Assembly (NCBI RefSeq): GCF_001514495.1
Contig: NZ_BCNM01000004.1
Coordinates: forward strand, 1-64,000
Reading direction: 5' to 3'
DNA: 64,000 nucleotides
Source of the DNA: Paenibacillus pabuli NBRC 13638
Lineage (GTDB): Bacteria > Bacillota > Bacilli > Paenibacillales > Paenibacillaceae
Below the pieces are notes generated by a model. The model worked only from the letters and a program-made list of their open reading frames with translations. It did not search any database and was not told where the DNA came from. Positions 26,414 through 35,092 of the stretch are shown here, piece by piece. Made by a program: the position numbers and the translations under genes. Position 1 is the stretch's first letter; every line of letters begins with the position of its first letter.

Positions 26414-27373
26414 TCACAGCTCAACTAACATCAGAATAATGGAGGACAGACAGAGGCATGTGCTGACGAGATACAGGACACCAACCACCTGATTGTGATT
26501 CAGACCTGCACGCAGCAAGCGATAGTGAGCTTGACTTGCATCTGCCTGATAGATGGCTTTGCCTTGAATGAAACGTTTGATGACCACAAAAATGTTGTCG
26601 AAGATCGGTACACCAAGCGCCAAAATCGGGATGAAGATGGACAGCATGGTCGCTTGTTTGAAAGCACCGTCCAGGGCGATTACCGCCAGGATGAAGCCAA
26701 GAAACGTAGCCCCTGCATCTCCCATAAACACTTTGGCTGGCGCTTTGTTATATTTCAGATAACCAAGGGTTACACCTACCAGCGTAATGGCCATGAGGGC
26801 AGAATCGGTTTGGCCTTTGGTTATTGCAACGATAAACAGTGTAATGGCTGAGATGGCTGACAAACCACCGGCCAGTCCGTCCATGCCATCCGTGAAGTTA
26901 ATAACTGTCGTCACACCGAAGATCCACAGGATCGTCAGAATGAATTGCAGCCAGATCGGGAGCATAATATATTCGGAATTCAAAGGATTCACGAACCCGG
27001 TGAACGCAATGCCGGAAGCAAATACGAGCACTGCCGCCGAGACCTGAATGATCATTTTCGGCAGGGCAGGAAAGTCTTTGCCTTTGGTTTTGTACCAGTC
27101 ATCGACTGTGCCAATTGTTAACAGGAGCATACCCCCAGCGACCAGGGCGGCAGTTTCCCATGAAATTTCTTTCGTAAGAGCAATGTATGTCAGGAAGAAT
27201 CCAGTAAATATCGCGTAACTCGCTGTCAGTGGAATGGGCTGCCTGTGCAGCTTGCGCTCCACATCTTCTCGTGGCTTGTCCACAAAATCAAGCCGATGTG
27301 CCAGTCGACCGAGCGGCGGAATAAGCAGAACCACGACAGCAAAAGACAGCATAAAAGCCAGTATGTATACCAT
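26414..27373 (-). CDS. Undecaprenyl-phosphate N-acetylglucosaminyl 1-phosphate transferase (WecA/TagO family)
   Basis: The 319-residue polyprenyl-phosphate glycosyl-1-phosphate transferase has about ten membrane spans and diagnostic motifs: 'FVDKPREDVERKLHRQPIP', the DDxxD-like 'LLTIGTVDDWYKTKGKDFPALPK', 'VTTVINFTDGMDGLAGG' and 'PAKVFMGDAGATFLGF'. It attaches GlcNAc-1-P to undecaprenyl phosphate, starting teichoic acid or other wall polymer synthesis. The frame is open to 27448, but homologues start at 'MVYILAF', so 27373 is used; the RBS (AGGAG) is rather distant. It stands alone on its strand. Confidence 0.88.
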   Translation of the reverse strand: MVYILAFMLSFAVVVLLIPPLGRLAHRLDFVDKPREDVERKLHRQPIPLTASYAIFTGFFLTYIALTKEISWETAALVAGGMLLLTIGTVDDWYKTKGKDFPALPKMIIQVSAAVLVFASGIAFTGFVNPLNSEYIMLPIWLQFILTILWIFGVTTVINFTDGMDGLAGGLSAISAITLFIVAITKGQTDSALMAITLVGVTLGYLKYNKAPAKVFMGDAGATFLGFILAVIALDGAFKQATMLSIFIPILALGVPIFDNIFVVIKRFIQGKAIYQADASQAHYRLLRAGLNHNQVVGVLYLVSTCLCLSSIILMLVEL

Positions 27374-27478
27374 AACTTCGCTTGATTCACTCCTATCTTC
27401 CCATTTCCCCCTATTATACGAGCTAAACAGGAAATCTGTCGATGTCATTATTGTAACCTAAGCTTCTACCCAGCTAGT

Positions 27479-28156
27479 TTAGTTTGTTCTCCCCTTTGTG
27501 AAAAACCAACCACCGGCCACGAAAACGATGAAAAGCGCAAGATTAAATCCGACACCCTTGAGCAGTGAGCCGTTGAATAACAATGCTTCAAAAAAAGAAA
27601 CAACATGAGCGCGTAGGGCAGGAATCGCTGTTCCGGTTGGAATCGCCACAATGAATAGCGCCCACAGCAGCCAATCGACAAGGTGGTGGTAGCCGGAGAT
27701 CAGCATGCTTAGGAGCGCCATCGTCATCAAATAAAAAATGGTTTGATAGAGAAAAGAACCTACAACGCCGAATTCATTCCAATGAAACGCTTCAATAAGA
27801 TTTACGGTGTTTTTGTGGAGTACATTCACTTCAAGCATAGACCATAAAGAATTGAATAAAGCGATGGCCACTGCCCACACGGCATAAACGAATTGAAGCC
27901 CGAGAAAATATTGTTTTCGGCTTGCTCCTAAATGTACAATGCGGTTGTAATAGCTAAGCGGAAGAACGATTGCGAAAATGAGCAAAATAAGCAGCAGCAG
28001 GTTGCCATCCGCGATTCCTGTGTTTTGACTGTTGTCTATAAAGAGGCCAACAATGAATTCCGCCAACCTGCCAAGGAGGATTAAAATAATGACCATCCAT
28101 ATATAAATCCTCAATTGCAAATAGGTCGCCTTTAAATGAACGGTCCATGCACCCAA
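27479..28156 (-). CDS. ABC-2-type transporter permease (YtrC/D-like)
   Basis: The 225-residue hydrophobic protein has six predicted membrane helices and no extracytoplasmic domain. It is co-directional with and one base from the ATP-binding gene at 28158-29027. The start is TTG at 28156 with a strong AAGGAGG seven bases upstream. It probably forms the membrane part of a two-gene exporter of the YtrB type, a family involved in cell-envelope stress in Bacillus. No specific substrate can be deduced. Confidence 0.72.
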   Translation of the reverse strand: MGAWTVHLKATYLQLRIYIWMVIILILLGRLAEFIVGLFIDNSQNTGIADGNLLLLILLIFAIVLPLSYYNRIVHLGASRKQYFLGLQFVYAVWAVAIALFNSLWSMLEVNVLHKNTVNLIEAFHWNEFGVVGSFLYQTIFYLMTMALLSMLISGYHHLVDWLLWALFIVAIPTGTAIPALRAHVVSFFEALLFNGSLLKGVGFNLALFIVFVAGGWFFTKGRTN

Positions 28157-28157
28157 T

Positions 28158-29027
28158 TTAACGACCTCCTTCGATCAAATACGAAAAAAACTTCTGAAGC
28201 GTCAAATTTTCAATAGTTATGTCTAGTTTGCGGGCCTGCAGCCTGTCCTCATCGTTTAATTTTTCGTAGATGGCGGCAAGCTTACCGTGGCCGTAAGATT
28301 CTGTATGTAATACTCGCTTTCCTTTTGTAAACAAAGCTACGGCATCTGAATTTCCACGAATCAAATAAGATGCCATCCGTATCCGATTCATCTCGTCATG
28401 AAGCAGGAGGGAGCCCTCATCAATGATATAGACTCTTTCTGCAATTGGGGCGATTTCATCAATCAAATGCGTAGAAAGTAAAATCGTACGGGGATGATTG
28501 GCATAATCCTCCAAAAGCTCCTTGTAAAACCTTTCCCGCATCAATACATCAAGTCCAAGCACCGGTTCGTCAAATAATGTCAACGACGATCGGCTGGACA
28601 GACCGATGATGTTTCCTACGAGCGATTCTGTGCCTCTTGAGAGCTGTTTGATTTTTTTGTTGGGATCAAGCTCAAACGTTTGAAGAAGCTTATGAGCAAA
28701 CGTCCAGTCCCAATTAGGATGGAAATTTGCAGCGAACTGCAAAATCTCAATCAATCGAGCTCCTCCAAATAGCTTGTTATTCTCCCGTACGAAACAGCAA
28801 TCTTCTGGAAGGGCTCCTTTATCCAGCTTTTTACCTCTTACCTCAATGCTGCCATCATTCGCAAAGAGTCCGCCTGCTATGATGTTTAGCAAGGTTGTTT
28901 TGCCTGCGCCGTTTCGTCCGAGCAAGCCGTAAATAACGTTTTCCTCGAGCTGTATATCCAGATCCCGTAATGCATAGGTTCGACCATATTTCTTATTTAA
29001 TTTGTCGCAACTCACCAAGATGCTCAC
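28158..29027 (-). CDS. ABC transporter ATP-binding protein (YtrB-like)
   Basis: The 289-residue ATPase has Walker A GRNGAGKTT (about residue 36), a degenerate signature LSRGTESLVG instead of LSGGQ, Walker B LTLFDEPVLGLD and H-loop LLSTHLIDE. This weakened signature is usual in YtrB-type proteins. The GTG start has AAGGAATG upstream. It lies between the GntR regulator and the permease in a three-gene leftward operon; the system likely exports or expels a membrane-active compound. Confidence 0.85.
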   Translation of the reverse strand: MSILVSCDKLNKKYGRTYALRDLDIQLEENVIYGLLGRNGAGKTTLLNIIAGGLFANDGSIEVRGKKLDKGALPEDCCFVRENNKLFGGARLIEILQFAANFHPNWDWTFAHKLLQTFELDPNKKIKQLSRGTESLVGNIIGLSSRSSLTLFDEPVLGLDVLMRERFYKELLEDYANHPRTILLSTHLIDEIAPIAERVYIIDEGSLLLHDEMNRIRMASYLIRGNSDAVALFTKGKRVLHTESYGHGKLAAIYEKLNDEDRLQARKLDITIENLTLQKFFSYLIEGGR

Positions 29028-29034
29028 AATGAAT

Positions 29035-29403
29035 TCATTCCTTCCTTAATTGTTTAATCATCTCAATGATCTCCTCTGTTGCCAGTTCAAGTTTGTCAGC
29101 TTCACAAATGAGATTAGACAGCAATTCTTTATAAAAACGATTTCTTCGCTTATTCTTAATCTTTTGTTTGGCATCAGACGAGACATACATGCCAAGCCCT
29201 CTTTTTTTATACAATATTTCTTCATTTACGAGCAGGCCGATTCCCTTCACAACAGTTGCTGGATTGATCTGAAAGAGCTGAGAAAACTGAGCAACGGAAA
29301 GAATTTGCTCGTCCTCTCGGTATGTTCCGTTGAGAATATCGTCCTCAATGATATCTGCTACTTGTTGAAAAATTGGCTGCTTTTCGTCGAAAGTGACGCT
29401 CAT
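29035..29403 (-). CDS. GntR-family regulator (YtrA subfamily)
   Basis: The 122-residue protein carries the GntR winged helix 'PIFQQVADIIEDDILNGTYREDEQILSVAQFSQLFQINPATVVKGIGLL' followed by the short two-helix C-terminus of the YtrA subfamily. The ATG at 29403 is preceded by GTGAGGTA; the frame extends upstream to 29439 without support. YtrA-type repressors control the ABC genes they precede and respond to cell-wall antibiotics. It may also control the divergent LolD/FtsX-type pair, whose promoter carries an inverted repeat. Confidence 0.88.
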   Translation of the reverse strand: MSVTFDEKQPIFQQVADIIEDDILNGTYREDEQILSVAQFSQLFQINPATVVKGIGLLVNEEILYKKRGLGMYVSSDAKQKIKNKRRNRFYKELLSNLICEADKLELATEEIIEMIKQLRKE

Positions 29404-29449
29404 TACCTCACCACTCAGCAATTGTAGTTTGTTACACATCTAGCAGGAA

Positions 29450-29478
29450 AACATAACTTATATGCGAAAAATTGTCAA
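29450..29478 (-). promoter_or_regulatory. Promoter of the GntR-ABC operon
   Basis: On the minus strand TTGACA and TATGTT are separated by 17 bp, about 45 bp upstream of the GntR start codon. Confidence 0.65.
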
Positions 29479-29532
29479 TAAATAATCATTCTGAAGGGCA
29501 AGTGATGATTTTTTTTACACGGAGTCCAGTTA

Positions 29533-29561
29533 TTGACAATTGGTTGTGGTGGAATTATAGT
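29533..29561 (+). promoter_or_regulatory. Promoter of the LolD/FtsX-type ABC pair
   Basis: A consensus TTGACA is followed after exactly 17 bp by TATAGT. Predicted transcription starts near 29568. Confidence 0.75.
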
Positions 29562-29568
29562 ATGCTAC

Positions 29569-29585
29569 ATGAGTGACATACTCAT
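29569..29585 (+). promoter_or_regulatory. Operator-like inverted repeat at the ABC pair start site
   Basis: ATGAGT-GACAT-ACTCAT lies at the predicted transcription start, a position suited to a repressor. The neighbouring GntR protein is the obvious candidate, but this is inference. Confidence 0.45.
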
Positions 29586-29671
29586 ACACTAACATACTTA
29601 CATAAATAAAAATATACTTGCCAAAGGGAGCTCCAGAAGTATGACAAATAGATAACGAGGAGAGAGAATTT

Positions 29672-30376
29672 ATGAAAACATTAATCGAATTTAGAAACGT
29701 AACGAAAGAATACAAAATTGGCGAAGTGCCGATTAAGGCGCTGAACGGCGTTGACTTTTCCATCAACGAAGGCGAATTCGTCGTTGTTCTAGGTGCAAGC
29801 GGAGCCGGCAAAAGCACGATTTTGAATATACTTGGTGGTATGGATACGGCTACCTCGGGTAAAGTGACTGTTGGCGATAAGGATATTACTAGCTTTAACG
29901 AGAAGAAGCTTACGGGATATCGCGCCGAGAAGGTAGGATTTGTCTTTCAATTCTATAACTTAATCCCCAATTTGAATGCTTTAGAAAACGTTGAATTTGC
30001 CACGGAAGTATGTAAAAACCATCTGGATGCCAAAGAGATATTAAATAAAGTCGGCTTAAATAATCGGATAAAAAACTTCCCGTCCCAGCTCTCCGGAGGA
30101 GAACAGCAGCGAGTTGCTATAGCACGCGCCGTTGCAAAGAACCCTCTGCTATTGCTATGCGATGAGCCGACTGGTGCGTTGGATTATGTAACTGGCAAGT
30201 CCGTTTTGAAGCTGCTTCAGGATTTGAATACGGAAACGAAAAAGTGTGTTGTGCTGGTCACGCATAACTCCGCGATTGTGCCGATGGCGGATAAAATCAT
30301 TCGAGTGAAAAGCGGAAAAATCGAAAGCGTAACGGTCAATGAGCATAAACAAAGCGTTGAAGGGATTGAGTGGTGA
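29672..30376 (+). CDS. ABC transporter ATP-binding protein (LolD/MacB family)
   Basis: The 234-residue ATPase has Walker [10 protein letters not shown], signature [15 protein letters not shown], Walker [13 protein letters not shown] and '[22 protein letters not shown]'. These are features of ATPases that drive MacB/FtsX-type mechanotransmission complexes. GAGGAGAGAG precedes the ATG. Its TGA overlaps the ATG of the large permease by one base. The pair probably removes a peptide or lipid antimicrobial from the envelope or moves a lipoprotein. Confidence 0.9.
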   Translation: MKTLIEFRNVTKEYKIGEVPIKALNGVDFSINEGEFVVVLGASGAGKSTILNILGGMDTATSGKVTVGDKDITSFNEKKLTGYRAEKVGFVFQFYNLIPNLNALENVEFATEVCKNHLDAKEILNKVGLNNRIKNFPSQLSGGEQQRVAIARAVAKNPLLLLCDEPTGALDYVTGKSVLKLLQDLNTETKKCVVLVTHNSAIVPMADKIIRVKSGKIESVTVNEHKQSVEGIEW

Positions 30377-32700
30377 TGAAATTATTCAAAAAATTATTAA
30401 GGGATATCAAGCAATCGATCGGTCAATTTCTTGCCTTTGTTTTGGTTATCACCATAGGCGCTTTTTTCTACACGGGCCTTGTCACGTTAAGCAATAATCT
30501 TAGCTCTTATACGATGGAATACTTTAAAACACATAATTTAAGTGACTTGAACGTCTACTACGACCAAATTTCCAGGCAGGACACGTCGGAGTTGGGTGAA
30601 ATTGAAGGAGTAAACAAGGTTGAAGGACGGTACACCTTTGATGCGACGCAATCTTTTGGCGATACGAAAGCTACCTTAAGGATCCACTCGATCCCCGCCA
30701 ACAATATCATTAATACGCCTACGATGATTGAAGGCAACATTCCATCACGCAAGGATCAAATCTTGCTTGATTCCCATTACGCCAGTGAACATCAGTACAG
30801 AGTCGGGGATCCAATAAAGGTAAGCATCAATAACGAGGATGTGGCATTTACTATTAGTGGCCTGGGCGAAAATGTGGAATATGCCAAAAAGAACGAAACT
30901 CAGGACCATAAAACTTTCGGATTCGCATATGTGGCTGAAACGGGAATTCCTCGAATTGCAGGTAGCCTTTATTATAATGAGGTTTTGATCGATGCGGAAG
31001 AAGGGTACAATTTAGACCGATTAGGCCGAAGCGTTGAAGCGCATTCCCAAAAGCCTTCTTATGTAAGCCAAATAAGTAAAGACCGAACATTCAGTTACTC
31101 GCAGCTTCAACAAACAGTCTATAACAATAAATTGATGAGTAAGGTTATTCCGCTAGTTCTCTTTATAATCGAAGCGATCATTCTCTTCCTCACCATGTCT
31201 CGGATCATCGATTCGCAAAGGAACCAGGTAGGAATTATGAAGGCTTTAGGAGTGAAGAACAGCAGCATCATGCTCCATTACATGGGGTTCCCGATACTGG
31301 TCGGTATCATAGGTTCCATTCTTGGTTGTATCGTTTCGGCAATCATATTTGTTCCAATGATTGAGGCGTCAAATGCTAGATCATACTCGTTGCCGAACAT
31401 AACATTCTCCGTATCCCCCTTCTCGATCATTATGCCTATCCTGTTCTCGAGTGCATTCGGCATGCTGGCTTGTTACTTGAGCGGCATAGGTATTCTGCGA
31501 GAACAGGCAGCACAGGCGATGAGGCCCAAACCGCCGAGGAAGATGAAAAAACTGCTTATTGAACGGCTTCCGAAAATGTGGGGACGTATTTCCTATAGCA
31601 ATAAACTTATTTTGAGAAACATCTTTCTTAATAAGCAAAAGGCGATAGCAAGCTCGGTAGGCGTTGTGGTGAGCACGGTGTTGTTGATCACTGCGTTCGG
31701 TACTCAAACGTCCTTACAAAGGGTCGCGGACCAGATCGAAGAGGTGAATACCTATGATCTGAAGGTCGAATACACGAAAGGCGCAGAGCTAGAAAAGGTG
31801 GAGTTACCCACCGGGATTAAAAGCAGCTATGTCCAATCGACCTTTCCTGTGGAGTTTACCAAGGGCGATGAACATGAGAATGCCACGTTGACCGTTACGG
31901 AGAAGGACAATACTCTTATCCAATTTTTCGACGAGAAAGACAATCCGATGACGCTTATGGACAGCGGCGTGCTGATACCCAAATCGTATGCAAATCAGTA
32001 TAAAGTTACGATAGGGGACACGATTCAAATGCGATTTACCGATCCGTCGTTTGAAAATAAAACGGTCGATATGAAGGTTGCACAAATATCCAATCAGTAT
32101 TCCAATCCATCTTTCTTTTGTTCGATAGCGTATCTGAATAGTTTTGACATCGACTATAAGCCAACCTCGATTCTAGTGAAAGCCAGCAACGCCGCAGACC
32201 TTACTAATGTCCGACAGTTCTTCGAACAAGACAATCAGGTAGATACAATCGCGGACAAGGATGATTTGAAAAAATCTGCACAATTTATTATGAAGCAAAA
32301 TAGTTTTATCTTCATTATGTTTATCATTAGTGCTGTCATTCTTTCGTTTGGTGCCATCTACACGATATCCTCTATCAACATTTATGAAAGGAGTCGAGAG
32401 CTGGCTACTCTTAAAGTATTAGGTTATCAAAAAAACAAAATAAATCGACTTATCTTCTCTGAGAACATGATACTCACCACCTTTGCGGTCATTATAGCAC
32501 TACCGATCAGCGTATACATGTATTCCGTTATTATTGAGGCGTTGTCGAGTACCCATCAACAAATCCCAGATCAGATAAATATATTTGTTATGCTGATATC
32601 AATCATTATTGCATTTTTACTTACCGGGCTTTCTAACTTGATGCTTCGGAGAAAGGTATCCCGAATTAATATGATTGAATCGTTAAAAAGTTTAGAATAA
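30376..32700 (+). CDS. FtsX-like ABC transporter permease
   Basis: The 774-residue protein has an N-terminal membrane helix, a large extracytoplasmic domain (about residues 45-250), three to four membrane helices (255-370), and a second helix and extracytoplasmic domain (about 410-640). A final FtsX helix bundle follows ('ARSRELATLKVLGYQKNKINRL'-like coupling segment, actual text YERSRELATLKVLGY). Two FtsX domains are therefore present. The ATG at 30376 overlaps the ATPase stop; two GTGs just upstream are alternatives. It works with the preceding ATPase. The substrate is unknown. Confidence 0.88.
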   Translation: MKLFKKLLRDIKQSIGQFLAFVLVITIGAFFYTGLVTLSNNLSSYTMEYFKTHNLSDLNVYYDQISRQDTSELGEIEGVNKVEGRYTFDATQSFGDTKATLRIHSIPANNIINTPTMIEGNIPSRKDQILLDSHYASEHQYRVGDPIKVSINNEDVAFTISGLGENVEYAKKNETQDHKTFGFAYVAETGIPRIAGSLYYNEVLIDAEEGYNLDRLGRSVEAHSQKPSYVSQISKDRTFSYSQLQQTVYNNKLMSKVIPLVLFIIEAIILFLTMSRIIDSQRNQVGIMKALGVKNSSIMLHYMGFPILVGIIGSILGCIVSAIIFVPMIEASNARSYSLPNITFSVSPFSIIMPILFSSAFGMLACYLSGIGILREQAAQAMRPKPPRKMKKLLIERLPKMWGRISYSNKLILRNIFLNKQKAIASSVGVVVSTVLLITAFGTQTSLQRVADQIEEVNTYDLKVEYTKGAELEKVELPTGIKSSYVQSTFPVEFTKGDEHENATLTVTEKDNTLIQFFDEKDNPMTLMDSGVLIPKSYANQYKVTIGDTIQMRFTDPSFENKTVDMKVAQISNQYSNPSFFCSIAYLNSFDIDYKPTSILVKASNAADLTNVRQFFEQDNQVDTIADKDDLKKSAQFIMKQNSFIFIMFIISAVILSFGAIYTISSINIYERSRELATLKVLGYQKNKINRLIFSENMILTTFAVIIALPISVYMYSVIIEALSSTHQQIPDQINIFVMLISIIIAFLLTGLSNLMLRRKVSRINMIESLKSLE

Positions 32701-33025
32701 ATCGGGCAGGACGGGGTGTCTAGTACTGCATAGTTTAAATGCATAATCCATAATCCATAATCCGTTAAATTGGTGCTTGAGGTTGAATTGGGTATTAAAG
32801 AGTAAATTGTTCCTAATTATATAAAACGAAAAGTGTGAATTGATTCCACACTTAGTAAGTCGACCTTCAAATATGTCTTGATTCTTGATGCCTATCGGAA
32901 AATTATCAGTCAATTTTCAGTAAAACACTGCAAGCCTTCGAGCTACAGTGTTTTTTACTATATCCACCTAAGTATTTTGTCATTCATATAACCAAGCTTA
33001 AACAGACCTAGGGCTGGTTAAGGGC
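32701..33025. other. Intergenic region with short tandem repeat, inverted repeat and terminator
   Basis: It holds a threefold 7-bp tandem repeat (CATAATC, about 32740-32762) and an inverted repeat AAGTGTG-N9-CACACTT (32830-32853). A terminator hairpin sits at 32921-32957. No gene is supported. Confidence 0.5.
32921..32957 (+). terminator. Rho-independent terminator after the FtsX-like permease
   Basis: AAAACACTG pairs with CAGTGTTTT and is followed by TT. It lies 220 bp after the permease stop, with no gene between. The stem is also A/T symmetric, so it may serve the convergent leftward gene. Confidence 0.65.
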
Positions 33026-33841
33026 TTAAAGTTTCTGGGGCAGATAGGAGCCGAAGATGGAAATTGCCGCATCTGCCCTATAACCGTCATCGCCCTGCCA
33101 AGTTGCGGCAAAGTGGAAGTCGCTGTACCCGCCTCTGCTTTTTCGTGGTGTATCCTGCGGAACAAGTAGACCGGATGCACCCCAGATTTCGAGAATCGAG
33201 TCCCGTTCCTGTTTGCTGGATGGAAACAAGCCTTTCCACCGTTTTTCCAACCCGCGTGCGCTCTCATGGGGTTCGCAGGTCTGCGCTGCTTCAAGCATGC
33301 TTACCAGTATAGCGATGTCTGCGTCAGTCACTTCATAGACGGCTTCCTTGTTAGCCAGCAGTAGATCCAGATCCATCAGGCAGTATAACAGGTTGTTATG
33401 GCGAACCCCGCCCCATTTTACCCGTTCAAAGTTCAATACGTTCAGATCGACGTCCGTATACGTCTTGTCCGATTGCAGATGCAGGAAGTTACAATCCCCG
33501 CAGGAGCTGGTGTTAGCATGCAGCGCGCGGCGTTCCTCGTAGGTATGCAAAGGCAGTTGCGATGTTAAAGCCCAGCTGGAAAGGGCGCTGCGGAGGTATA
33601 CTTTTTTGGTAGACAAACTGTGTAAAAATGCCGATACTACCCGTTGCTTGATGGAGTTGTCCTGATGAATCTCATGCAAACGTGCGATGATCTCATCATG
33701 GGTAACAGTCAACGGATCGAACATGACGCCTTTACTTTTGGCATATTCAAAGTTTTCCCCCGAGAAGGGGAGAGTTGCCGTTTTCCAGCCGCCGCTCCCC
33801 CAGAAGGTGCCAAGCAAAATTTTTGCCGCTTTTTTATCCAA
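33026..33841 (-). CDS. Protein of unknown function with CGDC motif
   Basis: I do not recognise this protein of about 271 residues. It starts 'LDKKAAKILLGTFWGSGGWK', is mixed alpha/beta with no membrane segment, and has a SSCGDCNFL motif around residue 115 that could bind metal or form a disulfide. It also has 'LNVLNFERVKWGGVRHNNLLYCLMDLDLL'. The frame is open to 33868, but the TTG at 33841 has GAGGAGG eight bases upstream, while the first ATG has no RBS. It is downstream of and co-directional with the ArsR regulator gene, 60 bp away, so they could form one transcript. Confidence 0.6.
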   Translation of the reverse strand: MDKKAAKILLGTFWGSGGWKTATLPFSGENFEYAKSKGVMFDPLTVTHDEIIARLHEIHQDNSIKQRVVSAFLHSLSTKKVYLRSALSSWALTSQLPLHTYEERRALHANTSSCGDCNFLHLQSDKTYTDVDLNVLNFERVKWGGVRHNNLLYCLMDLDLLLANKEAVYEVTDADIAILVSMLEAAQTCEPHESARGLEKRWKGLFPSSKQERDSILEIWGASGLLVPQDTPRKSRGGYSDFHFAATWQGDDGYRADAAISIFGSYLPQKL

Positions 33842-33900
33842 GAAATCAACCTCCTCTATACAATCCATTAGATGATGTTTGGGATGAGCCTTAGGTTTTC

Positions 33901-34218
33901 TTAATGTACATATTCCTCGGTTGTATTCAGAATCAGTTCCACAAGACCGGGGAAACGGGTGTTCAAGTCTTCCTTTCGCAAAGAATAAAAATGCTGTTTG
34001 CCTTCAATGCGAGGTTGGATAAGGCCTGCTTCGCGCAGGATTTTGATGTGATGAGACAGCGTTGATTTGGAGATATGGTCTACTTCGAAGGCGGAACAGT
34101 TTTTCTCGCCAGAGCTGGCCAGACAATGTGCAATTTTCATCCGTACCGGATCACCGAGTGCGTTGCAGACTGTAGTCAGATTCAATTCCGAAGCCATAGG
34201 GATTGTTGGAGTTTTCAT
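33901..34218 (-). CDS. ArsR-family transcriptional regulator
   Basis: The 105-residue winged-helix protein has the ArsR layout: 'LTTVCNALGDPVRMKIAHCL', recognition helix region 'ISKSTLSHHIKILREAGLI', and wing 'RIEGKQHFYSLRKEDL'. Cys residues occur at 'IAHCLASSGEKNCSAF', but no classical CVC metal box is present. The frame continues to 34362 through the divergent promoter, so the ATG at 34218 is used, although no strong RBS is visible. It is divergent from a SnoaL-like gene with an inverted repeat between, suggesting a local repressor. Confidence 0.8.
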   Translation of the reverse strand: MKTPTIPMASELNLTTVCNALGDPVRMKIAHCLASSGEKNCSAFEVDHISKSTLSHHIKILREAGLIQPRIEGKQHFYSLRKEDLNTRFPGLVELILNTTEEYVH

Positions 34219-34249
34219 ATCTATGACGGTAGCATATTCGACAATCTCT

Positions 34250-34262
34250 TTCAATGTTTGAA
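34250..34262. promoter_or_regulatory. Operator-like inverted repeat between arsR-type gene and SnoaL-like gene
   Basis: TTCAA-TGT-TTGAA is a perfect palindrome 30 bp upstream of an extended -10 (TGGTATACT, 34291-34299) that would serve the rightward gene. It is a plausible site for the ArsR protein. Confidence 0.45.
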
Positions 34263-34315
34263 ATTTTTCGAACTGAAGTGCAAAACCGGATGGTATACTT
34301 TTAGGAGGAAGATGA

Positions 34316-34717
34316 ATGAGCACAACGAGCAACATAACGAGCAACACAACAATGTTAAACAACTATTTCCGTTTATTTGACGCTTCCCGTACAGACGAAC
34401 GCGCGATGCAGGATCTGTTGTCCCTGTTTACACCGGATGCGGAGATTGTGCTTAATGGCACCCGCAGAACAGGATTTGATGGTTTTATGAAGGTTTTCTA
34501 TGAATACAATAACGATGTGAAACATATGTGGGACCAATGGGAACTTCAACCGGACGGCAGCTATCAAACGAACTGGGCGGTATGTGGACAAGCGGCGGAC
34601 GGAACGGTATATGCCAAGACTGGCATAGATATCGCTCGCGTGAACGAGGCGGGACTGATTGTATATTTGGAAAATGTGCAGGCAGATCAGGACGCATTTA
34701 GCAAATATAACCAGTAA
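34316..34717 (+). CDS. SnoaL-like / NTF2-fold protein
   Basis: The 133-residue protein has the SnoaL/NTF2-like cone-fold pattern: 'LLNNYFRLFDASRTDERAMQDLLSLFTPDAEIVLNG', 'GFDGFMKVFYEYNNDVKHMWDQW' and a C-terminal beta sheet ('SYQTNWAVCGQAADGTVYAKTGIDIARVNE'). Family members are small isomerases, hydrolases or ligand-binding proteins; no catalytic set can be assigned. AGGAGG lies seven bases before the ATG. The N-terminal coding region includes a short direct repeat (ACGAGCAACA twice). It is divergent from, and probably controlled by, the ArsR regulator. Confidence 0.75.
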   Translation: MSTTSNITSNTTMLNNYFRLFDASRTDERAMQDLLSLFTPDAEIVLNGTRRTGFDGFMKVFYEYNNDVKHMWDQWELQPDGSYQTNWAVCGQAADGTVYAKTGIDIARVNEAGLIVYLENVQADQDAFSKYNQ

Positions 34718-34744
34718 TTCTCAGGTGATCTGTAGACAACCTAT

Positions 34745-34778
34745 AACTCCACAGCAGCTTCATGCTGTGGAGTTTTGT
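34745..34778 (+). terminator. Terminator of the SnoaL-like gene
   Basis: AACTCCACAGCA pairs perfectly with TGCTGTGGAGTT and is followed by TTG. Confidence 0.85.
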
Positions 34779-34911
34779 TATGCCCATATGTCAATCATTT
34801 GTTCTTTATTCAGCATGCGGATTGCCACTATTTTGCTTAACATGCTCATCAGCACGTTATTAAGTGTGAAGGGAGCGGAGGAGTAACGCGGATCATTCTT
34901 ATTATATGTTG

Positions 34912-34973
34912 TGGAAAAAAAACCTGCATGAAAAAGGCCGTCCCCCATTGCACTCGGGGACAGCCTTCATGAA
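34912..34973 (-). terminator. Terminator of the leftward sugar-kinase operon
   Basis: On the minus strand CATGAAGGCTGTCCCC pairs with GGGGGACGGCCTTTTTCATG. A run of eight T residues follows after a short spacer. Confidence 0.75.
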
Positions 34974-35092
34974 TATGCACCAGATGGATCATCGGGATGT
35001 CATATGTTATTAGGAACCGGGCGCAGCCCCGGCGGCCATCCATAGCATGGATAGGGTGAACGGCTAGTTCCAACGAACCTCACCCAATCCAC

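Larger units (their letters stand above)
34718..35092. other. Convergent intergenic region with two terminators
   Basis: 375 bp between the SnoaL-like gene and the leftward kinase. Apart from the two terminators listed next I see no gene or other element. Confidence 0.5.

Noticed and set aside
33869..34362. Longer start (34362) for the ArsR-type regulator
   Set aside because: It would read through the divergent promoter and add a hydrophobic N-terminus unlike the family; the start at 34218 fits the usual length.
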